Assembly: GCF_024612015.1 (NCBI RefSeq)
Contig: NZ_CP102512.1
Coordinates: forward strand, 3,286,001 to 3,350,000
Direction: 5' to 3'
Length of the DNA: 64,000 bases
From: Streptomyces sp. CA-210063
GTDB lineage: Bacteria; Actinomycetota; Actinomycetes; Streptomycetales; Streptomycetaceae
Part shown: positions 8,278 to 17,739 of the stretch, one piece after another
Layout: every line of letters begins with the position of its first letter
How positions within the stretch are numbered: the first letter of the stretch is position 1
Notes under the pieces: generated by a model
What the model was told of the DNA's origin: nothing
Database searches by the model: none
What the model saw: the letters and a program-made list of their open reading frames with translations, nothing else
Position numbers and translations under genes: made by a program

Positions 8278-9051
8278 CTACTCGGGGGTGACGGATATCG
8301 CGTGCGCGCACAGCGCCAGCAGGGTCTCCATCGCCGAGACCCGCTTGCGTGCGTCCATGATCATGACAGGTACATGCTCGGGCACGGACAACGCGTCCCG
8401 AACGTCCTCCGGCTCGTAGCGCACGCTGCCGACGAACTCGTTCACCGCGACGACGTACGGCAGTCCGCAGCTCTCGAAGTAGTCGAGCGCGGGGAAGCAG
8501 TCGCCGAGGCGGCGGGTGTCGGCGAGGACGACCGCGCCGATCGCGCCGCGCACCATGTCGTCCCACATGAACCAGAACCGCTCCTGGCCGGGCGTGCCGA
8601 ACAGGTACAGGACGAGGTCGTCGTCGAGGGTGATGCGGCCGTAGTCCATGGCCACGGTGGTGGTCAGCTTGTCCGGCGTCGCGGAGAGGTCGTCCGTGGC
8701 GGCGCCGGCCTCGGTCATCAGCGCCTCGGTCCTGAGGGGGGTGATCTCGGAGACCGCGCCGACGAAGGTGGTCTTGCCGACGCCGAAGCCGCCCGCCACC
8801 ACGATCTTCGTGGCGATGGGGGCCCGGGACAGGTCGGACTGCCAGGGTTTCAGCTCCTCCTCGGGCTCCGCCCCGGGCGGGCCGGCGTCCACGTCGACGT
8901 GGACGCCGGCCCGGGGAGAGGGCACGTCCAGACGAGGAGCGTCCGCGTCGACATCGACGCGGGGGGCGTCGTCGTCGACGCCCGGGGTGACGCCGGGCGA
9001 GGCGTCGGGGGTGACGCCAGGCGAGGCGGCGTCAGAGACGGCGGAGTCCAC
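8278..9051 (-). CDS. Conservon CvnD-like small GTP-binding protein
   Basis: The 257-residue protein has a Ras-like GTPase core: P-loop GGFGVGKTT (about 88-96), switch II FGTPGQERFW and an N-E-F variant of the NKxD motif (VNEF). CvnD proteins are GTPases of the four-gene conservons, which resemble eukaryotic G-protein switches. The core is preceded by a 75-residue acidic extension rich in Asp, Val and Pro repeats (DVDADAPRLDV, HVDVDAG), longer than in usual CvnD proteins of about 190-200 residues. Its start overlaps cvnC by 20 bp, so translation is coupled. The extension could mean a late true start, but no good internal start is seen before the P-loop. Confidence 0.88.
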   Translation of the reverse strand: MDSAVSDAASPGVTPDASPGVTPGVDDDAPRVDVDADAPRLDVPSPRAGVHVDVDAGPPGAEPEEELKPWQSDLSRAPIATKIVVAGGFGVGKTTFVGAVSEITPLRTEALMTEAGAATDDLSATPDKLTTTVAMDYGRITLDDDLVLYLFGTPGQERFWFMWDDMVRGAIGAVVLADTRRLGDCFPALDYFESCGLPYVVAVNEFVGSVRYEPEDVRDALSVPEHVPVMIMDARKRVSAMETLLALCAHAISVTPE

Positions 9052-9472
9052 TCAGCACCCTTTCCAGCAGAGCGCGGTCCGGCTGTCCCGGTCCGTGACC
9101 TGTTCCGTACACACGGATCTTTCCCTGGTCCGCGAGATCGCTGAGGAGGACGCGGACCACGCCGAGCGGCATTCTCAGCAGCGCGGCGATCTCCGCCACC
9201 GTCCGCATACGGCGGCAGAGTTCGACGATGGCCCGCATCTCGGGCATCACCTTGGTGTTGAGTGAACCATTCACCAACTGAGCCCGCTCGGCCGGGGCTT
9301 CGAGTACGGCGACGAACGTCTCCACCAGCAGGACGTGACCGAAGCGGGTACGGCCCCCGGTGAGCGAGTAGGGGCGTACGCGGGCGGGCTTGCGGTCGCC
9401 GCCGCGCACGGGGAGCCCCCTCGTGCCCCTGGCGCCCTTCGCGCCGCCCTCGGCCTTCTTCGGGCCGCTCAT
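9032..9472 (-). CDS. Conservon CvnC-like DUF742 protein
   Basis: The 146-residue protein matches the DUF742 family: RPYSLTGGRTRFGHVLLVETFV, then a winged-helix-like region with CRRMRTVAEIAALLRMPLGVVRVLLSDLADQG. DUF742 proteins are the third member of conservons and are thought to link the sensor and roadblock proteins to the GTPase. The basic, Gly/Lys-rich N-terminus (1-33) is probably disordered. The start overlaps the cvnB stop by 4 bp (ATGA) and the end overlaps cvnD by 20 bp, so the set is tightly coupled. Confidence 0.9.
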   Translation of the reverse strand: MSGPKKAEGGAKGARGTRGLPVRGGDRKPARVRPYSLTGGRTRFGHVLLVETFVAVLEAPAERAQLVNGSLNTKVMPEMRAIVELCRRMRTVAEIAALLRMPLGVVRVLLSDLADQGKIRVYGTGHGPGQPDRALLERVLSGLRRL

Positions 9473-9990
9473 CGCCTGCTCCCGGCGGCCTCGGTCTCCT
9501 TCTGGGACTCGGCCTCCAGGGACTTGCGCAGTTCGCTGCGGAGTTCCGGGGTGAGGACGTGGCCGGCGCGGCCGACGAAGAGCGCCATGTGGTACGCCAC
9601 CACGCTCATGTCGCAGTCGGGGGCGCCGTGGACGCCGAGCAGCGAGCCGTCGCTGATCGACATCACGAAGAGGCTGCCCTCGTCCATCGCGACCATCGTC
9701 TGCTTGACCCCGCCGAACTCCATCAGCTTGGCGGCGCCGATGGTCAGGCTGCCGATGCCGGAGACGATGGTGGCCAGGTCGGCGGCGGAGCCCCGGGGGC
9801 CCTGGGGCCGCTCTTCCGGGGCCTGGCGGACCTCGGCGTTTCTGCCGGGGTCGGAGGAGAGCAGCAGCAGGCCGTCGGAGGAGACCACCGCGACCGACAG
9901 CAGCCCCGGCACCTCCTCGACGAGGTTGGTCAGCAGCCAGTGCAGATTGCGGGCTTCACTGCTCAGTCCGAAGGTAATGGGCGCGGTCAA
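9469..9990 (-). CDS. Conservon CvnB-like roadblock/LC7 protein
   Basis: The 173-residue protein has a roadblock/LC7 fold: LHWLLTNLVEEVPGLLSVAVVSSDGLLLLSS at the start and SLFVMSISDGSLLGVHG with VAYHMALFVGRAG in the middle. In conservons these are small cytoplasmic proteins that bind the histidine-kinase-like CvnA and probably act on the CvnD GTPase, as MglB does on MglA. It overlaps cvnA (ATGA) and cvnC by 4 bp each. The insertion around residues 46-62 (NAEVRQAPEERPQGPRG) is charged and probably a loop. Confidence 0.92.
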   Translation of the reverse strand: MTAPITFGLSSEARNLHWLLTNLVEEVPGLLSVAVVSSDGLLLLSSDPGRNAEVRQAPEERPQGPRGSAADLATIVSGIGSLTIGAAKLMEFGGVKQTMVAMDEGSLFVMSISDGSLLGVHGAPDCDMSVVAYHMALFVGRAGHVLTPELRSELRKSLEAESQKETEAAGSRR

Positions 9991-12842
9991 CTGCTTTCCT
10001 CCTCGGAAGTGCCCCCCGTGGTGTCAACTGCCTCTGTCCGGTACTCATGTGTCACGGGCATCCGCGTCTCGCCCGACTGCTCGGCGATCTCCGCCTCGAC
10101 GTCGCGGCGCCCTTCCTTGGCCCCCCGGTGGAACCCGCCGAGCCGTCGGCGGAGCTGCTCGGCGTTGACGCCCCCGGCCCGTGGCCTGGGGGCCGTGGGC
10201 GTGGGCGCGGTGATCCTGGGCGTGCGCTTGGGCAGGCCCTTGTCGGTGAGACGCGGGGGCTCCTCCGCCCGCGGCCCCTCGGCGTCGGCCCGTGACACCT
10301 CCGCCGGACGCGCCGCGTCGCCTTCGTCGGCGGCGCGCTCGTGGGTGTCGGGTTCCCTCGTGTACGGGTCGTCGGCGGCCTCCGCGGCGATGTCCTCGTC
10401 GGCGGCCGTCCCCGGGGCCACCGGAGCGAAGAGCTCCATCGTCGTCTCGGACACGGACTCGGCCCGGCCCCGGGGTGCGTCGTCTTCCGGTGCGACGGTC
10501 CCGGCGGCCTCCGCCGCGTCGGCGGCCGTCCCCATGGCCTCCCTCGCCAGCAGTGCCCGCTCGGCCGCCTCGATGAGCGGGTCGCCGTCGCCCTCCGGCT
10601 CGCGTACGGCGATGGAACGGCCGGACAGGACGTTCGAGTTGGCCTCGGCGTCGGCACCCGGCAGGGTCAGCGCGGGCGTGATCGAGACCGGCGTGCCCAC
10701 GGGTACGGCGGGCGTGGGGGCCAGCAGCCCCTTGGGTACGACGACGACCGCGGCGGTGCCGCCGGCGCCGTGCTCCTGGAGCCGTACGGGGGTGCCGAGC
10801 CGGTGGGCGAGGCGGGCGACGACGTACAGGCCGAGGCCGAGTCCCTCGCCGTTCTCCTGGTCGTAGGGGGCCTCGGGGTCGAAGTCGGTGAGGCGGGCGT
10901 TGAGCTTCGCGAGGCGTTCGGGGACGACGCCGATGCCGCCGTCCTGGACGGAGAGGGTGATCTCGCCGTTCTCCATCAGCCAGCCGGAGACCTCGACGGA
11001 CATCTCCGGCGGGGAGAACGAGGTGCCGTTCTCCAGGAGTTCGGCGAGGAGATGGCTGAGGTCGTCGGCGGCGAACCCGGCGACGTGCGCGCCCGGCGGC
11101 AGCGCGGCGATGCGGACGCGCTCGTAGCGCTCGATCTCGCTGACCGCGGCGCGGACGACGTCGACGAGCGGGACGGCTCCGGCGTGGTGCTGGACGTGCT
11201 CGTGGCCGGCCAGGACGAGGAGGTTCTCGCTGTGGCGGCGCATGACGGTCGCGAAGTGGTCGAGCTTGAAGAGGGTGGCGAGCCGGTCGGGGTCCTGCTC
11301 GCGCTCCTCCAGGGACTCGATGACGGCGAGCTGGCGCTCGACGAGGCCGAGGGTGCGCAGCGCCAGGTTGACGAAGGTGGCGTGGACGCTGTGCTGGACC
11401 TTCTTCAGGTGCGCGGTGGCCTCGGCGAGTTCGGCGCGCAGCCGGTCGCGGTCGTCGGCCATGGTCTGGCGCTGGCCGATGAGGTGCTTGCGGTCGCCCT
11501 CCAGGGGCGCGAGCCGCTCGTGCAGCGCGAGGGCGTGCGCGTGGAGCGCGTTGACGGAGCGCACGACCTGCGCGAACTCGTCGTTGCGCCCGGTGAACTT
11601 GACCGGTTCCTCGGCCGCCGGATCACCCGCGACCCGGGCGGAGCCGATGCGCAGCACCGCGAGCGGGCGGGTGAGGGAACGGGCCATGCCGGTGGCGACG
11701 CCGACGGCGAGGAGCATCAGGGCGCCGAGGACGGCGATCCGGATCTCCAGCGCGGTGACGTCCTCGTCGCGCAGCTGGGCGAGGTCCTTGGTGCGCCGGT
11801 CGTAGAGGGAGGACTCGGCGCCGCGCATCAGGTCCACGCGGGCGGAGAGCGCCGCGTCGACCTTCTTCGCGCTGGTGCCCGCCTCCCTGTCGGAGAGCGT
11901 GGGCTGGTCGGTGAGGTTCGTCAGGTACGTGTCGGCGGTGTCGGCCTCGGGGCCGGTGACCGTGGCGTCGTACGAGGAGCGGGTGGCGGCGGGCGCGGTC
12001 TCGCGGAAGTGGGCGAGGGCGGCGTCGGAGCGGACACGGGCCTGTTGCGCGGCGGCCGTGAGCGCGTCGCGCTGCTTCTCGTCCGCGGCCGAGGCGCCGG
12101 TCGTGGTGGCGGGCAGCCCGGTGACCGGGTCGATGACCGTCTGGGTGGTCGTCGGGACGCTGAGCGCGGCGACGAGCAGACCGCGGGCTGCGGCGGCCTG
12201 CTGGACGGCGGTGTCGAGCTCGGCGAGGGCGTACGCGCCGCCGCCCGCGCGGGGCGGCAGTTGCTCGGCCAGTTCCTCGGCGAGGGCGTGGAGTTCGGTG
12301 ACGACGGCGGTGTACGCCCGGTGCGCTTCGAGAGCGGTGCTCTTCCCGGAGAGCGCCGCTTCCCGTACGCCGGCGATGGACTGGGCGCTCTCGATGGTCT
12401 CCCGCCGCGCGGCGGAGGTGTCGGTGTCCGCGCTCAGCTCCTCGACCTGGCGGTCGACGCGGTCACCGCGCTGCTCGCTGGGCGCGGCCGATTCGGGCCG
12501 CCCGGCGGCGATGTACGCGACGACCTCGTCGCGCTCGTCGGCCAGCGCGTGCGCGAGGGTGAGCGTCTCCTGGGTCCGCCCGGCGAGCGTGACCAGGCTC
12601 TGGGTGTCGTGCAGTTGCTCCGAGGCGGCGAGGATCGAGGGGGCTCCCGCGCCCGCTATGGCGGCGGCGACGACGGCCACGGCGACGATGAGCCGGTTGC
12701 GTACGTGCGCCTTCCGTCCGGTGCCGACGGTGGGGGCCTCTGCCTGTGCCGTCCCCTGCTGGTTCGGGGAGGCCGCGGAGGCCTTCGAAGCTGCCTGCTT
12801 GCCTGTGCGCCGAGGCCGCGTCTTCTGCACCGGTGCTCGCAT
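9987..12842 (-). CDS. Conservon CvnA-like nitrate/nitrite-sensing sensor histidine kinase
   Basis: About 951 residues from the ATG at 12842. The frame stays open to a TTG at 12884, which I consider less likely. Order: basic head, transmembrane helix (about 45-65), extracytoplasmic helical NIT-type sensor region, second helix (about 375-395), HAMP-like linker, coiled coil, and a HATPase domain with N-box LLENGTSFSPP and G-box GLGLGLYVVARL. A long disordered C-terminal tail of about 230 residues is rich in Ala, Glu and Pro. No clear phosphoacceptor H-box with conserved HE is seen, as usual for CvnA. It heads the operon cvnA-cvnB-cvnC-cvnD-monooxygenase, with 4-20 bp overlaps. Confidence 0.9.
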   Translation of the reverse strand: MRAPVQKTRPRRTGKQAASKASAASPNQQGTAQAEAPTVGTGRKAHVRNRLIVAVAVVAAAIAGAGAPSILAASEQLHDTQSLVTLAGRTQETLTLAHALADERDEVVAYIAAGRPESAAPSEQRGDRVDRQVEELSADTDTSAARRETIESAQSIAGVREAALSGKSTALEAHRAYTAVVTELHALAEELAEQLPPRAGGGAYALAELDTAVQQAAAARGLLVAALSVPTTTQTVIDPVTGLPATTTGASAADEKQRDALTAAAQQARVRSDAALAHFRETAPAATRSSYDATVTGPEADTADTYLTNLTDQPTLSDREAGTSAKKVDAALSARVDLMRGAESSLYDRRTKDLAQLRDEDVTALEIRIAVLGALMLLAVGVATGMARSLTRPLAVLRIGSARVAGDPAAEEPVKFTGRNDEFAQVVRSVNALHAHALALHERLAPLEGDRKHLIGQRQTMADDRDRLRAELAEATAHLKKVQHSVHATFVNLALRTLGLVERQLAVIESLEEREQDPDRLATLFKLDHFATVMRRHSENLLVLAGHEHVQHHAGAVPLVDVVRAAVSEIERYERVRIAALPPGAHVAGFAADDLSHLLAELLENGTSFSPPEMSVEVSGWLMENGEITLSVQDGGIGVVPERLAKLNARLTDFDPEAPYDQENGEGLGLGLYVVARLAHRLGTPVRLQEHGAGGTAAVVVVPKGLLAPTPAVPVGTPVSITPALTLPGADAEANSNVLSGRSIAVREPEGDGDPLIEAAERALLAREAMGTAADAAEAAGTVAPEDDAPRGRAESVSETTMELFAPVAPGTAADEDIAAEAADDPYTREPDTHERAADEGDAARPAEVSRADAEGPRAEEPPRLTDKGLPKRTPRITAPTPTAPRPRAGGVNAEQLRRRLGGFHRGAKEGRRDVEAEIAEQSGETRMPVTHEYRTEAVDTTGGTSEEESS

Positions 12843-13200
12843 TCCTGACTCGTGTACCCATGGGCCCGGGTGACGTTCCGTCAACTTGTGAGCGTCCCCC
12901 CGGTACGGCTCCCGACCCTCCCAGTGCCGGTGGGCGGTGGTCCCGCATCATCGGTCCCGCCACCCGAAGGAGTGAACATCCCCCAGGAGTTGGCGGGCAA
13001 GTTCCTCCGGCTCGCGCCGATGTCCCGCGCGGTGGGCCGGTTGGACGTCGGCGACGCGCTTTGACAGTATTCGCCGCCGCGCTTCACCGCTCACGATCAT
13101 TCCATGCCAAACCCGGCACCTCGCCTGGAGGGTCCGGGTCGTACGGCAACCATGGTCGGCCTTTCGTCGATCTCGGGAAGGGCTCGTGCAGACTGGCCGA

Positions 13201-13986
13201 ATGCGCACCGAACTCGTCTCGGAGCCCGGCGACCCCCTCCGCCCCAACGAGGACTTCGCGCGGCTCGCCCTTACCGCCAAAGGACAGGGCGGCACCCTCG
13301 TCCTCCTCGACGGCGTGACGCCGCCGCCCACCGACTACGGCTGTCGACATTCGGTCGCGTGGTTCTCTTCCCGCCTCGGTCACGACCTGGCCGAACTGTC
13401 CGTTTCGGAAGGGGATTCACCGCTGGTCACCGTCCTCTCACAGGCCATTTCTCGTACCGCCCAGACCCACGCCCAAACCTGTGACCTTTCTCACCCGCGA
13501 ACACCACAGGCCACAGTGGTCCTCGCCCGCTGGTCGACGGAGGCGGTGGAGTACCTGGTCCTCTCCGACTCGGCGCTGCTGTTCGAGGGGCCGGACGGAG
13601 TGGTGACGGCGGTGCTGGACGACCGTCTGTCGAGGCTGCCGCGCGCCTCCCTCGCCACGGCCGCGATCGCCGACTCGACGGTCCGGAACAAGGAGGGCGG
13701 CTTCTGGACGGCGGCCGCGGATCCCGCTGTGGCCGAGCGGGCGGTGACGGGGATCGTCCCGCGCGAGAAGGTCCGGGCACTGGCCGCGTTGACGGACGGC
13801 GCCACCCGGTGGGTGGACACGTTCCGGCAGGGCGACTGGGAGGACTGCTTCACCTTCGTACGAAGGAAGGGGGCCGGGGCGCTGGTGGACCGGGTGCGGG
13901 AACTCGAACGCGCCGATGCGGAGCGGGAGTTCCTGGGCCGGAGCAAGACGCACGACGACGCGAGCGTGGTGTTCGCGGAGTTGTGA
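13201..13986 (+). CDS. PP2C-like protein phosphatase
   Basis: The 261-residue product (ATG 13201; a GTG at 13186 behind GGGAAGG is an alternative) shows features of an atypical PP2C fold: an early acidic PNEDFARLAL strand, LLDGVTPPP, a central LSDSALLFEG segment (D-S/G strand of PP2C) and a C-terminal HDDASVVFAEL metal-binding aspartate pair. PP2C enzymes remove phosphate from Ser/Thr with two metal ions. It is divergent from the conservon, 358 bp from cvnA, so it may not belong to that operon. Family assignment moderate; substrate unknown. Confidence 0.72.
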   Translation: MRTELVSEPGDPLRPNEDFARLALTAKGQGGTLVLLDGVTPPPTDYGCRHSVAWFSSRLGHDLAELSVSEGDSPLVTVLSQAISRTAQTHAQTCDLSHPRTPQATVVLARWSTEAVEYLVLSDSALLFEGPDGVVTAVLDDRLSRLPRASLATAAIADSTVRNKEGGFWTAAADPAVAERAVTGIVPREKVRALAALTDGATRWVDTFRQGDWEDCFTFVRRKGAGALVDRVRELERADAEREFLGRSKTHDDASVVFAEL

Positions 13987-14005
13987 GGGCTCCCCTTCCT
14001 CCTCC

Positions 14006-14548
14006 TCAGCCCTCCACACCCCGGTTCAACTGGTGCAGCAGCCGCGCCAGTTCGGCCACCTCGTCGCGGTCCCATCCCGCCAGCTGCCGTACGTACGCCC
14101 CCCGCCGGGCGTCCCGGACCGCCCGGAAGCGGGCCCGGCCCTCCTCCGTGAGGTGGACGAGCCAGGCGCGGCCGTCGGCGGGGTCGGGTTCGCGGGCGAT
14201 GAGGCCGAGGTGTTCGAGGGCGCGGAGCTGACGGGACATGGTGGCCTTGCCGACGCCGATGTAGGCGGCGAGTTCGGTGGCGCGGAGTCGGCCGGTCTCG
14301 TCGAGGCGGGCGAGGAGGCCGTAGGCGGCGGACTCCAGGTCGGGGTGGACGGCCCGGGCCATCTCGCCGGACTTGGCGCGGGCCCGCCGCAGCAGGACCG
14401 TCAGCTCCCGTTCCAGCGCCAGGAACGCCTGGTCCATACCACTCGCCGGCATGTCGGCCCCGGCACCGCCGCGGTCGCCGTTTCCGCCCTCGTCGTGCAC
14501 GTCAGCGCTCCTGATTTTCGATTCCGGGTTCCTGAAGGTTTCCGCCAA
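14006..14548 (-). CDS. MarR family transcriptional regulator
   Basis: The 180-residue protein carries a MarR winged helix: LESAAYGLLARLDETGRLRATELAAYIGVGKATMSRQLRALEHLGLIAREPDPADGRAWLVHLTEEG (about residues 72-137). The recognition helix is GVGKATMSRQLRALE and the wing holds the family's D-x-R-A motif. The first 35 residues are low complexity, and a start at the ATG of MPASGMDQ (about residue 33) is possible. It lies downstream of lon in the same direction but behind a strong terminator, so it is probably transcribed on its own. Target unknown. Confidence 0.88.
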   Translation of the reverse strand: MAETFRNPESKIRSADVHDEGGNGDRGGAGADMPASGMDQAFLALERELTVLLRRARAKSGEMARAVHPDLESAAYGLLARLDETGRLRATELAAYIGVGKATMSRQLRALEHLGLIAREPDPADGRAWLVHLTEEGRARFRAVRDARRGAYVRQLAGWDRDEVAELARLLHQLNRGVEG

Positions 14549-14651
14549 AGGCTGCCATTGCGGGCAGCGCCGCTCAGTATTTCGCAGGCGCGGGTCGGCG
14601 CCGACCGCCCGCCCGGTCCGGCCCGTACTCGGCGGGCGCGTCCGTGCGCGG

Positions 14652-14689
14652 GGAAGGCCCGGGTCTCCCTCACGGGAGCCGGGCCTTCC
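14652..14689 (-). terminator. Strong hairpin terminator behind lon
   Basis: An 11-bp perfect stem, ggaaggcccgg (14652-14662) with ccgggccttcc (14679-14689), plus a pairing inner part (tctccc...gggag) lies about 55 bp after the lon stop. No long T-run, as is common for Streptomyces terminators. Confidence 0.75.
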
Positions 14690-14744
14690 GTCCGGTGGTG
14701 TCCGTCACGCCACCACCGGAGCCTTGGGGAACCGCCGCCCGGGG

Positions 14745-17147
14745 TCAGGCGGCCACGGGCACCTCCACCGCCGCCGGGGCCAGCGCCAGCTCCAGGACCT
14801 GGCGGACATCGGTGACCGCGTGGACGTCGAGCTTGTCGAGGACCTCGGCGGGGACGTCGTCGAGGTCGGCCTCGTTGCGCTTGGGAATGATGACGGTGGT
14901 GACGCCCGCCCGGTGCGCGGCGAGCAGCTTCTGCTTCACACCGCCGATGGGCAGGACGCGCCCCGTCAGCGAGACCTCACCGGTCATCGCCACATCCGTA
15001 CGGACGAGCCGGCCGGACAACAGCGAGGCGAGGGCCGTCGTCATGGTGACTCCGGCGCTCGGGCCGTCCTTGGGGACTGCGCCCGCCGGGAAGTGGATGT
15101 GCACGCCCCGGTCCTTGAGGTCGGCGACGGGCAGCTCCAGTTCGGCGCCGTGCGAGCGCAGGAAGGAGAGCGCGATCTGCGCGGACTCCTTCATCACGTC
15201 GCCCAGCTGGCCGGTGAGGGTCAGCCCCGCCGCGCCCGTCTCCGGGTCGGCCAGCGACGCCTCGACGTAGAGGACGTCGCCGCCCGCACCGGTGACCGCG
15301 AGTCCGGTCGCGACACCCGGTACGGCCGTACGCCGCTCCGCCGGGTCCTGGGCCGCCTCGGGCACATGGTGCGGGCGCCCGATGAGACCCCGCAGATCGC
15401 CGTCCGTGACGGTGAACGGCAGGTCCCGCTGCCCCAGTTCGTGCTGGGCCGCGACCTTGCGCAGCAGCCGCGCGACGGACCGCTCCAGGTTCCGTACACC
15501 CGCCTCGCGCGTGTACTCACCGGCGAGCTTGCGCAGCGCGCTCTCGTCGAGGGTGACCTCGTCGGCGCCGAGCCCGGCCCGCTCCAGCTGACGGGGCAGC
15601 AGGTGGTCCCGGGCGATGACGACCTTCTCGTCCTCGGTGTACCCGTCCAGCCGGACGAGCTCCATCCGGTCGAGCAGCGCCTCCGGGATCGCCTCCAGCA
15701 CATTGGCGGTGGCGAGGAAGACGACGTCGCTCAGGTCCAGCTCCACCTCCAGGTAGTGGTCCCGGAAGGTGTGGTTCTGGGCGGGGTCGAGGACTTCGAG
15801 CAGCGCGGCGGCCGGGTCGCCCCGGAAGTCGGAGCCCACCTTGTCGATCTCGTCGAGCAGGACGACGGGGTTCATGGATCCCGCCTCCTTGATGGCGCGG
15901 ACGATACGGCCGGGCAGGGCGCCCACATACGTACGCCGGTGGCCGCGGATCTCCGCCTCGTCCCGTACGCCGCCGAGCGCGACCCGGACGAACTTGCGCC
16001 CCATGGCGTGCGCCACGGACTCGCCGAGGCTGGTCTTGCCGACACCGGGCGGCCCGACGAGGGCGAGCACGGCACCGCCGCGCCGCCCGCCGACGACACC
16101 CAGCCCCCGCTCCGCGCGCCGCTTGCGCACGGCGAGGTACTCGGTGATGCGCTCCTTCACGTCCTCGAGACCCGCGTGCTCGGCGTCGAGCACCCGCTGG
16201 GCGCCCTGGATGTCGTACGCGTCCACGGTCCGCTCGTTCCAGGGCAGTTCGAGGACGGTGTCGAGCCACGTCCGGATCCACCCGCCCTCGGGCGACTGGT
16301 CGCTCGACCGCTCCAGCTTGTCGACCTCCTTGAGCGCGGCCTCCCGTACGGTCTCCGGCAGATCGGCGGCCTCGACGCGCGCCCGGTAGTCGTCGGACTC
16401 CTCGCCGTCCTTCTCGCCGTTCAGCTCGCGCAGTTCCTTGCGGACGGCTTCGAGCTGCCGCCGCAGCAGGAACTCGCGCTGCTGCTTCTCGACGCCCTCC
16501 TGGACGTCCTTGGCGATGGTCTCGGCGACGTCCTGCTCGGCGAGGTGGTCGCGCAGCAACTGGGTGGCGAGCTTCAGCCGGGCGACGGGGTCGCCGGTCT
16601 CCAGGAGCTGGATCTTCTGCTCGGTGGTGAGGAAGGGTGAGTAGCCGGAGTTGTCGGCGAGCGCGGACACGTCGTCGATGGCCTGCACGCGGTCCACGAC
16701 CTGCCAGGCGCCGCGCTTGCGCAGCCAGCTGGTGGCAAGGGCCTTGTACTCCTTGACGAGTTCGGTGACCTGGCCGGGCAGTGGGTCCGGAACACTCTCG
16801 TCGAGCCGTGTCCCCTCGACCCACAGGGCGGCACCGGGCCCGGTGGTCCCGGCCCCGATCCGCACGCGTCCGAGTGCGCGGATGAGCGCGCCGGGGTCTC
16901 CGTCCGCCAGCCTTCCGACCTGCTCGACGGTCCCGAGCACACCCGTGCTCGCGTACGCCCCGTCGATCCTCGGCACCAGCAGCACCTTCGGCTTCCCGGG
17001 CTCCGCCCGCGCCGCCGCCTGCGCGGCCTCCACCGCGGCCCGTACATCCGTGTCATTGAGGTCCAGCGGCACCACCATTCCGGGCAGCACGACCTCTTCG
17101 TCGAGCGGCAGTACGGGCAGGGTGAGCGGTGCGGACGTCGAAGCCAT
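14745..17147 (-). CDS. lon: ATP-dependent Lon protease
   Basis: The 800-residue protein (ATG 17147 behind GAGGGAGAGATC; the frame is open to a TTG seven codons earlier) is full-length Lon. N-terminal LonN substrate domain (about 8-200), AAA+ module with Walker [10 protein letters not shown] (365-373) and Walker [10 protein letters not shown] (about 428-436), and C-terminal protease domain with the Ser-Lys dyad Ser697 ([10 protein letters not shown]) and Lys738 ([14 protein letters not shown]). It degrades damaged and regulatory proteins in the cytoplasm. Upstream lies a HAIR-like inverted repeat, so heat-shock control by HspR is likely, as reported for Streptomyces lon. A strong terminator follows the gene. 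Confidence 0.97.
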   Translation of the reverse strand: MASTSAPLTLPVLPLDEEVVLPGMVVPLDLNDTDVRAAVEAAQAAARAEPGKPKVLLVPRIDGAYASTGVLGTVEQVGRLADGDPGALIRALGRVRIGAGTTGPGAALWVEGTRLDESVPDPLPGQVTELVKEYKALATSWLRKRGAWQVVDRVQAIDDVSALADNSGYSPFLTTEQKIQLLETGDPVARLKLATQLLRDHLAEQDVAETIAKDVQEGVEKQQREFLLRRQLEAVRKELRELNGEKDGEESDDYRARVEAADLPETVREAALKEVDKLERSSDQSPEGGWIRTWLDTVLELPWNERTVDAYDIQGAQRVLDAEHAGLEDVKERITEYLAVRKRRAERGLGVVGGRRGGAVLALVGPPGVGKTSLGESVAHAMGRKFVRVALGGVRDEAEIRGHRRTYVGALPGRIVRAIKEAGSMNPVVLLDEIDKVGSDFRGDPAAALLEVLDPAQNHTFRDHYLEVELDLSDVVFLATANVLEAIPEALLDRMELVRLDGYTEDEKVVIARDHLLPRQLERAGLGADEVTLDESALRKLAGEYTREAGVRNLERSVARLLRKVAAQHELGQRDLPFTVTDGDLRGLIGRPHHVPEAAQDPAERRTAVPGVATGLAVTGAGGDVLYVEASLADPETGAAGLTLTGQLGDVMKESAQIALSFLRSHGAELELPVADLKDRGVHIHFPAGAVPKDGPSAGVTMTTALASLLSGRLVRTDVAMTGEVSLTGRVLPIGGVKQKLLAAHRAGVTTVIIPKRNEADLDDVPAEVLDKLDVHAVTDVRQVLELALAPAAVEVPVAA

Positions 17148-17169
17148 GATCTCTCCCTCGGCAGTCAAG

Positions 17170-17188
17170 TTGAGCTATGCCGACTCAA
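17170..17188 (-). promoter_or_regulatory. HAIR-type HspR operator upstream of lon
   Basis: TTGAGC-TATGCCG-ACTCAA matches the HAIR consensus CTTGAGT-N7-ACTCAAG at 11 of 14 arm positions with the exact 7-base spacer. It ends 23 bases upstream of the lon ATG, within the expected promoter. HspR repression of lon through such a site is established in Streptomyces. Confidence 0.8.
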
Positions 17189-17205
17189 TGCACATGAGCC
17201 GCTGA

Positions 17206-17739
17206 ATGTTCCCCGAGGGGCGGGGCGTTCGCTGTGGGCGATCACCGGAGTGGGCGGAGGGCATCCGCAGGGCACGAGGGAGGGGTTTGGCGATCGGCGA
17301 GAAGGGGGCACGGCTCATCACGGTCGACGGTGTGGGCTACCGCCGGCGGGTGCGTCGGAGGCCGACGTACAGCCAGGCACTGTGCTGGTCGCCGTGCACG
17401 TACGCGGTGACGCTCGCCGAGAACGCCGGCGCCACCCTGGTGGTCACGACGGACCAGCCGCACGCCGGGAACTGGTTCGGGCGGCCCGCGCGGCCCGTGC
17501 TCCCGTCGGCTGTCGCGGACGCGATCCGGCGGGCCCTCGCCGGCGGCTGGGACCCGCACGCGCCGGGTGCCCCCTTCCCACTGGACCTGTCCGAGGGTTT
17601 CACGGCGCCGCCGCAGGACCCGCGCCCGCCCCGCGAAGCGTCGACGGCGCCCGCCGAAGTACCGACCGGGGGTCGCCCCCACCCCGACATCCGTAATAGT
17701 CTTATCGCAATCTCACCTATTACAAACACGGGGGTTGCG
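17206..17739 (+). CDS. Open frame upstream of and in frame with the GNAT gene; conserved small-protein domain
   Basis: This stretch is open without a stop into the acetyltransferase. Residues from about ITVDGVGYRRRVRRRPTY to HAPGAPFPLDLSEGF look like a compact conserved domain (cysteine pair in CWSPCTY, NWFGRPARPVLP) found as separate small proteins in Streptomyces. A Pro-rich tail and an A+T-richer stretch with an inverted repeat follow. It either was a separate gene that lost its stop or is the N-terminal half of a 396-residue fusion. The true start is unclear; a TTG near 17287 is possible. Confidence 0.45.
17693..17723. promoter_or_regulatory. Inverted repeat GTAATAG-N17-CTATTAC before GNAT gene
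   Basis: A perfect 7-bp inverted repeat with 17-bp spacer in a locally A+T-rich stretch, 17 bases before the likely GTG start at 17740. Its position and composition suggest an operator or promoter rather than coding sequence, although an open reading frame runs through it. Confidence 0.5.

Noticed and set aside
10341..12848. Long plus-strand open frame antisense to the CvnA kinase
   Set aside because: Codon bias and family motifs are all on the minus strand; this is a mirror frame.
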